Positions 4,217 through 6,234 of a stretch of DNA of 6,234 nucleotides are shown piece after piece. Each line of letters begins with the position of its first letter. Positions within the stretch are counted from its first letter, which is position 1. The notes below the pieces were generated by a model. That model was not told the DNA's origin. It saw only the letters and a program-made list of their open reading frames with translations, and searched no databases. Origin of the DNA: an uncultured Paracoccus sp. (GTDB lineage: Bacteria; Pseudomonadota; Alphaproteobacteria; Rhodobacterales; Rhodobacteraceae); assembly GCF_946221145.1 (NCBI RefSeq), contig NZ_CAMIOH010000189.1, positions 1 to 6,234 on the forward strand, written 5' to 3'. Both the position numbers and the translations under genes were made by a program.

Positions 4217-5989
4217 ATGACGATCTATCTTCCGCCTGTCCGCGACATGCAGTTCGCCCTGCATGATGTTCTGAAACTGTCCCAGTCGGGCCTGCCCGGC
4301 CACGAGGATCTGGACCGCGACTTTACCGAGGCCGTGCTGGACGCGGCGGGCAAGCTGTCCGCCGAGATTCTGGCGCCGCTGAACGCCGTCGGCGACCGGC
4401 AGGGCTGCACCCTGGAAAACGGCGTGGTCCGCACGCCCGACGGCTTCGACAAGGCCTTCGCCGCCATGAAGGACGGCGGCTGGACGGCGCTCGACTGCGA
4501 CCCCGAATATGGCGGTCAGGGGATGCCTTATGTCATGGGCGTGGCGACCGGAGAGATGTTCGTGTCGGCCAACATGGCTTTCAACATGTATCAGGGCCTG
4601 ACCCATGGCGCCTATTCGGCGATCCATGCCCATGGCACCGACGACCAGAAGGCGACCTATCTGCCCAGGATGGTGTCCTGCGACTGGACCGGCACCATGA
4701 ACCTGACCGAGCCGCATTGCGGCACCGATCTGGGCCTGCTGCGCAGCAAGGCCGAACCGCAGGATGACGGCAGCTATCTGATCACCGGGCAGAAGATCTT
4801 CATCTCGGCCGGCGATCACGATCTGGCGGAAAACGTCATTCACCTGGTGCTTGCCAAGGCGCCGGGCGGCGGCGAGGGCACCAAGGGCATCAGCCTGTTC
4901 ATCGTGCCGAAGTTCCTGGTGAATGCCGATGGATCGCTGGGTGACCGCAACGGCGTGTCGGTCGGCGCCCTGGAAGAAAAGATGGGCATCCACGGCAATG
5001 CCACCTGCGTGATGAATTTCGACGGCGCGCGCGGCTGGCTGCTGGGCGATCTGCACAAGGGGATGCGGGCGATGTTCACGATGATGAACGAAGCCCGGCT
5101 GGGCGTCGGCCTGCAAGGCTATGCCTGCGCCGTCGCCGCCTATCAGAACGCGGTGGCCTATGCCAAGGACCGCTTGCAGGGCCGCGCGGTGACGGGGGCG
5201 GCGAACCCGTCCGGTCCCGCCGATCCGCTGATCGTGCATCCCGACATCCGCCGCAGCCTGATGGACCAGAAGTCCTTCCTGGAAGGCGCCCGGATGCTGG
5301 TGCTGTGGGGGGCGCATCTGATCGACAAGGGCCATCAGGGCGATGCAAGCGCCGAAGGGCTGGTGTCCCTGCTGACCCCCGTCATCAAGGGCTTCCTGAC
5401 CGACAAGGGCTTCGAGACGGCGGTGCTGGCCCAGCAGGTCTATGGCGGCCACGGCTATATCGAGGAACATGGCATGAGCCAGTTCGTCCGCGATGCCCGG
5501 ATCACCATGATCTATGAAGGCGCGAACGGGGTGCAGGCATTGGACCTCGTGGGCCGCAAGCTGGCCCAGGACGGCGGCAAGCATGTGATGGCCTTCTTCG
5601 ATCTGGTCAAGGGCTTCTGCAAGGACTATGCCGACAGCCCCATCGCCGCCGATTTCATCGCGCCCTTGAAGGCCGCGTCGAAGGATCTGCAAACCGCCGC
5701 CATGTTCTTCATGGAGCGCGGCATGAAGAACCCCAATGATGCCCTGTCGGGCAGCTATGACTTCCTGCACTTGTTCGGCCATGTGTCGCTGGGGCTGATG
5801 TGGGCAAAGATGGCGGCGGCGGCACAGGCATCCCTGGACGCAGGCACGGGTGACGCGGCGTTCCTGAAGACCAAGCTGGCCACCGGACGCTATTACATGG
5901 CGCGGCAACTGCCGATGACGGCGACTCATCTGGCGCGCATCCAGTCGGGCGCGGCACCTGTGATGGAGCTGGAGGCGGAGGCGTTCTGA
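4217..5989 (+). CDS. Acyl-CoA dehydrogenase, large DmdC/FadE-like class
   Basis: A 590-residue FAD-dependent acyl-CoA dehydrogenase, which introduces a trans-2 double bond into an acyl-CoA and passes electrons to electron-transfer flavoprotein. Domain order: N-terminal helical domain (about 30-155), middle beta domain starting with MNLTEPHCGTDLG (161-173), and C-terminal helical domain with EARLGVG (292-298) and YGGHGY (409-414). IYEGAN (432-437) has E434 as the expected catalytic base. A further C-terminal extension of about 140 residues, absent from ordinary enzymes of about 380-400 residues, is typical of the class with DmdC (3-methylmercaptopropionyl-CoA dehydrogenase) and long FadE-like enzymes. 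The start at ATG 4217 has GGGG 7 bases upstream, overlapping the end of the second MerR gene, so translation is probably coupled; an in-frame ATG at 4163 would lie inside that gene. Sequence alone does not settle whether the substrate is a fatty acyl-CoA, a branched acyl-CoA or a methylmercaptopropionyl-CoA. MerR and thioesterase neighbours favour fatty or branched acyl-CoA breakdown. Confidence 0.93.
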   Translation: MTIYLPPVRDMQFALHDVLKLSQSGLPGHEDLDRDFTEAVLDAAGKLSAEILAPLNAVGDRQGCTLENGVVRTPDGFDKAFAAMKDGGWTALDCDPEYGGQGMPYVMGVATGEMFVSANMAFNMYQGLTHGAYSAIHAHGTDDQKATYLPRMVSCDWTGTMNLTEPHCGTDLGLLRSKAEPQDDGSYLITGQKIFISAGDHDLAENVIHLVLAKAPGGGEGTKGISLFIVPKFLVNADGSLGDRNGVSVGALEEKMGIHGNATCVMNFDGARGWLLGDLHKGMRAMFTMMNEARLGVGLQGYACAVAAYQNAVAYAKDRLQGRAVTGAANPSGPADPLIVHPDIRRSLMDQKSFLEGARMLVLWGAHLIDKGHQGDASAEGLVSLLTPVIKGFLTDKGFETAVLAQQVYGGHGYIEEHGMSQFVRDARITMIYEGANGVQALDLVGRKLAQDGGKHVMAFFDLVKGFCKDYADSPIAADFIAPLKAASKDLQTAAMFFMERGMKNPNDALSGSYDFLHLFGHVSLGLMWAKMAAAAQASLDAGTGDAAFLKTKLATGRYYMARQLPMTATHLARIQSGAAPVMELEAEAF

Positions 5990-6035
5990 GCCTGTCCGAC
6001 GGTGGCGCCTGCTTCACGGGCAGCAGCCTCCGGCG

Positions 6036-6058
6036 GGGATATTTAAGTGAAGAAGAAG
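6036..6058 (+). repeat. Left copy of 23-base inverted repeat
   Basis: GGGATATTT, then AAG, then TGAAGAAGAAG. It matches the reverse complement of 6197-6219 in 20 of 23 positions; the only differences are the three central bases. It is the left boundary of a 184-base segment. Confidence 0.75.
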
Positions 6059-6120
6059 CGGCATTTCCGGCCCGTGCTCGGCCATCGGCATCAAACTCAC
6101 GGACCGGAAACTTCTCCTTC
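6049..6120 (+). repeat. Long imperfect hairpin
   Basis: The inner stem TTTCCGGCCCGTG (6064-6076) pairs with CACGGACCGGAAA (6098-6110) with one mismatch around a 21-base loop. The outer stem GAAGAAGAAG (6049-6058) pairs with CTTCTCCTTC (6111-6120) with one mismatch, across a 5-base bulge. There is no T-run after it, so it is not a standard terminator. Confidence 0.6.
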
Positions 6121-6176
6121 AGCGGTCATCGGCTTCCCAGCCTGTACCGCAGGATCGAGGCTAGATCGGGAAAGTT

Positions 6177-6203
6177 GAAGAAGGATTAACCTGCTCCTTC
6201 TTC
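6177..6203 (+). repeat. Perfect 9-base-pair hairpin overlapping right repeat
   Basis: GAAGAAGGA (6177-6185) pairs perfectly with TCCTTCTTC (6195-6203) around a 9-base loop. Its right arm is part of the right inverted repeat. No T-run follows. Confidence 0.55.
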
Positions 6204-6219
6204 TTCATGAAAATATCCC
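6197..6219 (-). repeat. Right copy of 23-base inverted repeat
   Basis: Read on the minus strand it gives GGGATATTT, then TCA, then TGAAGAAGAAG, facing the left copy at 6036-6058. I found no convincing target-site duplication just outside the pair. Confidence 0.75.
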
Positions 6220-6234
6220 GCGGGGGTCCGGGGG

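Larger units (their letters stand above)
5990..6234. other. Gene-free tail with repeats and hairpins
   Basis: No credible coding region, tRNA or U-tract terminator is visible after the acyl-CoA dehydrogenase. The stretch holds the inverted repeat pair and the hairpins listed separately. No downstream gene start can be seen before the window ends, so it is unknown whether the operon continues. Confidence 0.6.

Noticed and set aside
4145..5929. 594-codon open frame antisense to the acyl-CoA dehydrogenase
   Set aside because: It is rich in His, Gln and Arg, as expected from reading a GC-rich gene backwards. It has no recognisable domain, and the plus-strand frame carries all acyl-CoA dehydrogenase motifs.
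6177..6210. Intrinsic terminator for the acyl-CoA dehydrogenase operon
   Set aside because: The stem is A/G against T/C with a 9-base loop and is followed by TTCATGAAAA, not a T-run; its right arm is explained by the inverted repeat.

Overview
The window is GC-rich and reads as chromosome from an alphaproteobacterium of the Rhodobacteraceae, most likely Paracoccus or a close relative. The main pointer is a small gene whose product matches the zeta-type F1-ATPase inhibitor (DUF1476), a family best known from Paracoccus denitrificans. This taxonomic call comes from recognising protein families and was not checked by a search.

Layout from left to right. (1) Positions 1-445, minus strand: the first 148 codons of purC (SAICAR synthetase), cut by the window edge. 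(2) 575-892, plus strand: the ATPase inhibitor zeta subunit, divergent from purC and ended by a clear intrinsic terminator (916-938). The U-tract of that terminator touches the stop codon of the convergent transporter gene. (3) 3172-938, minus strand: a tight three-gene unit of two different PaaI-type hotdog thioesterases and a MATE (DinF-like) efflux transporter, joined by a 1-base overlap and a 10-base gap. (4) 3311-3691 and 3814-4212, plus strand: two MerR-family regulators that are paralogues, about 61% identical over the DNA-binding half. (5) 4217-5989, plus strand: a 590-residue acyl-CoA dehydrogenase of the large DmdC/FadE-like class, starting 4 bases after the second regulator. (6) 5990-6234: no gene, but a 184-base stretch bounded by 23-base inverted repeats that contains several hairpins.

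Regions 3-5 look like one acyl-CoA module. The spacer between the thioesterase operon and the first MerR gene carries two mirrored -35/-10 pairs (both TTG.. -17- ATAGC.) and a perfect 14-base palindrome. A 16-base site with an exact 11-base core occurs twice: once at the predicted transcription start of the thioesterase operon (3195-3210), and once over the predicted -35 of the second MerR/acyl-CoA dehydrogenase unit (3740-3755). The simplest reading is that one or both MerR proteins bind this shared site and co-regulate acyl-CoA oxidation (dehydrogenase) and acyl-CoA hydrolysis (thioesterases). That is inference from sequence layout. No wholly new protein family is visible; the shared operator and the paired regulators are the most interesting signal.
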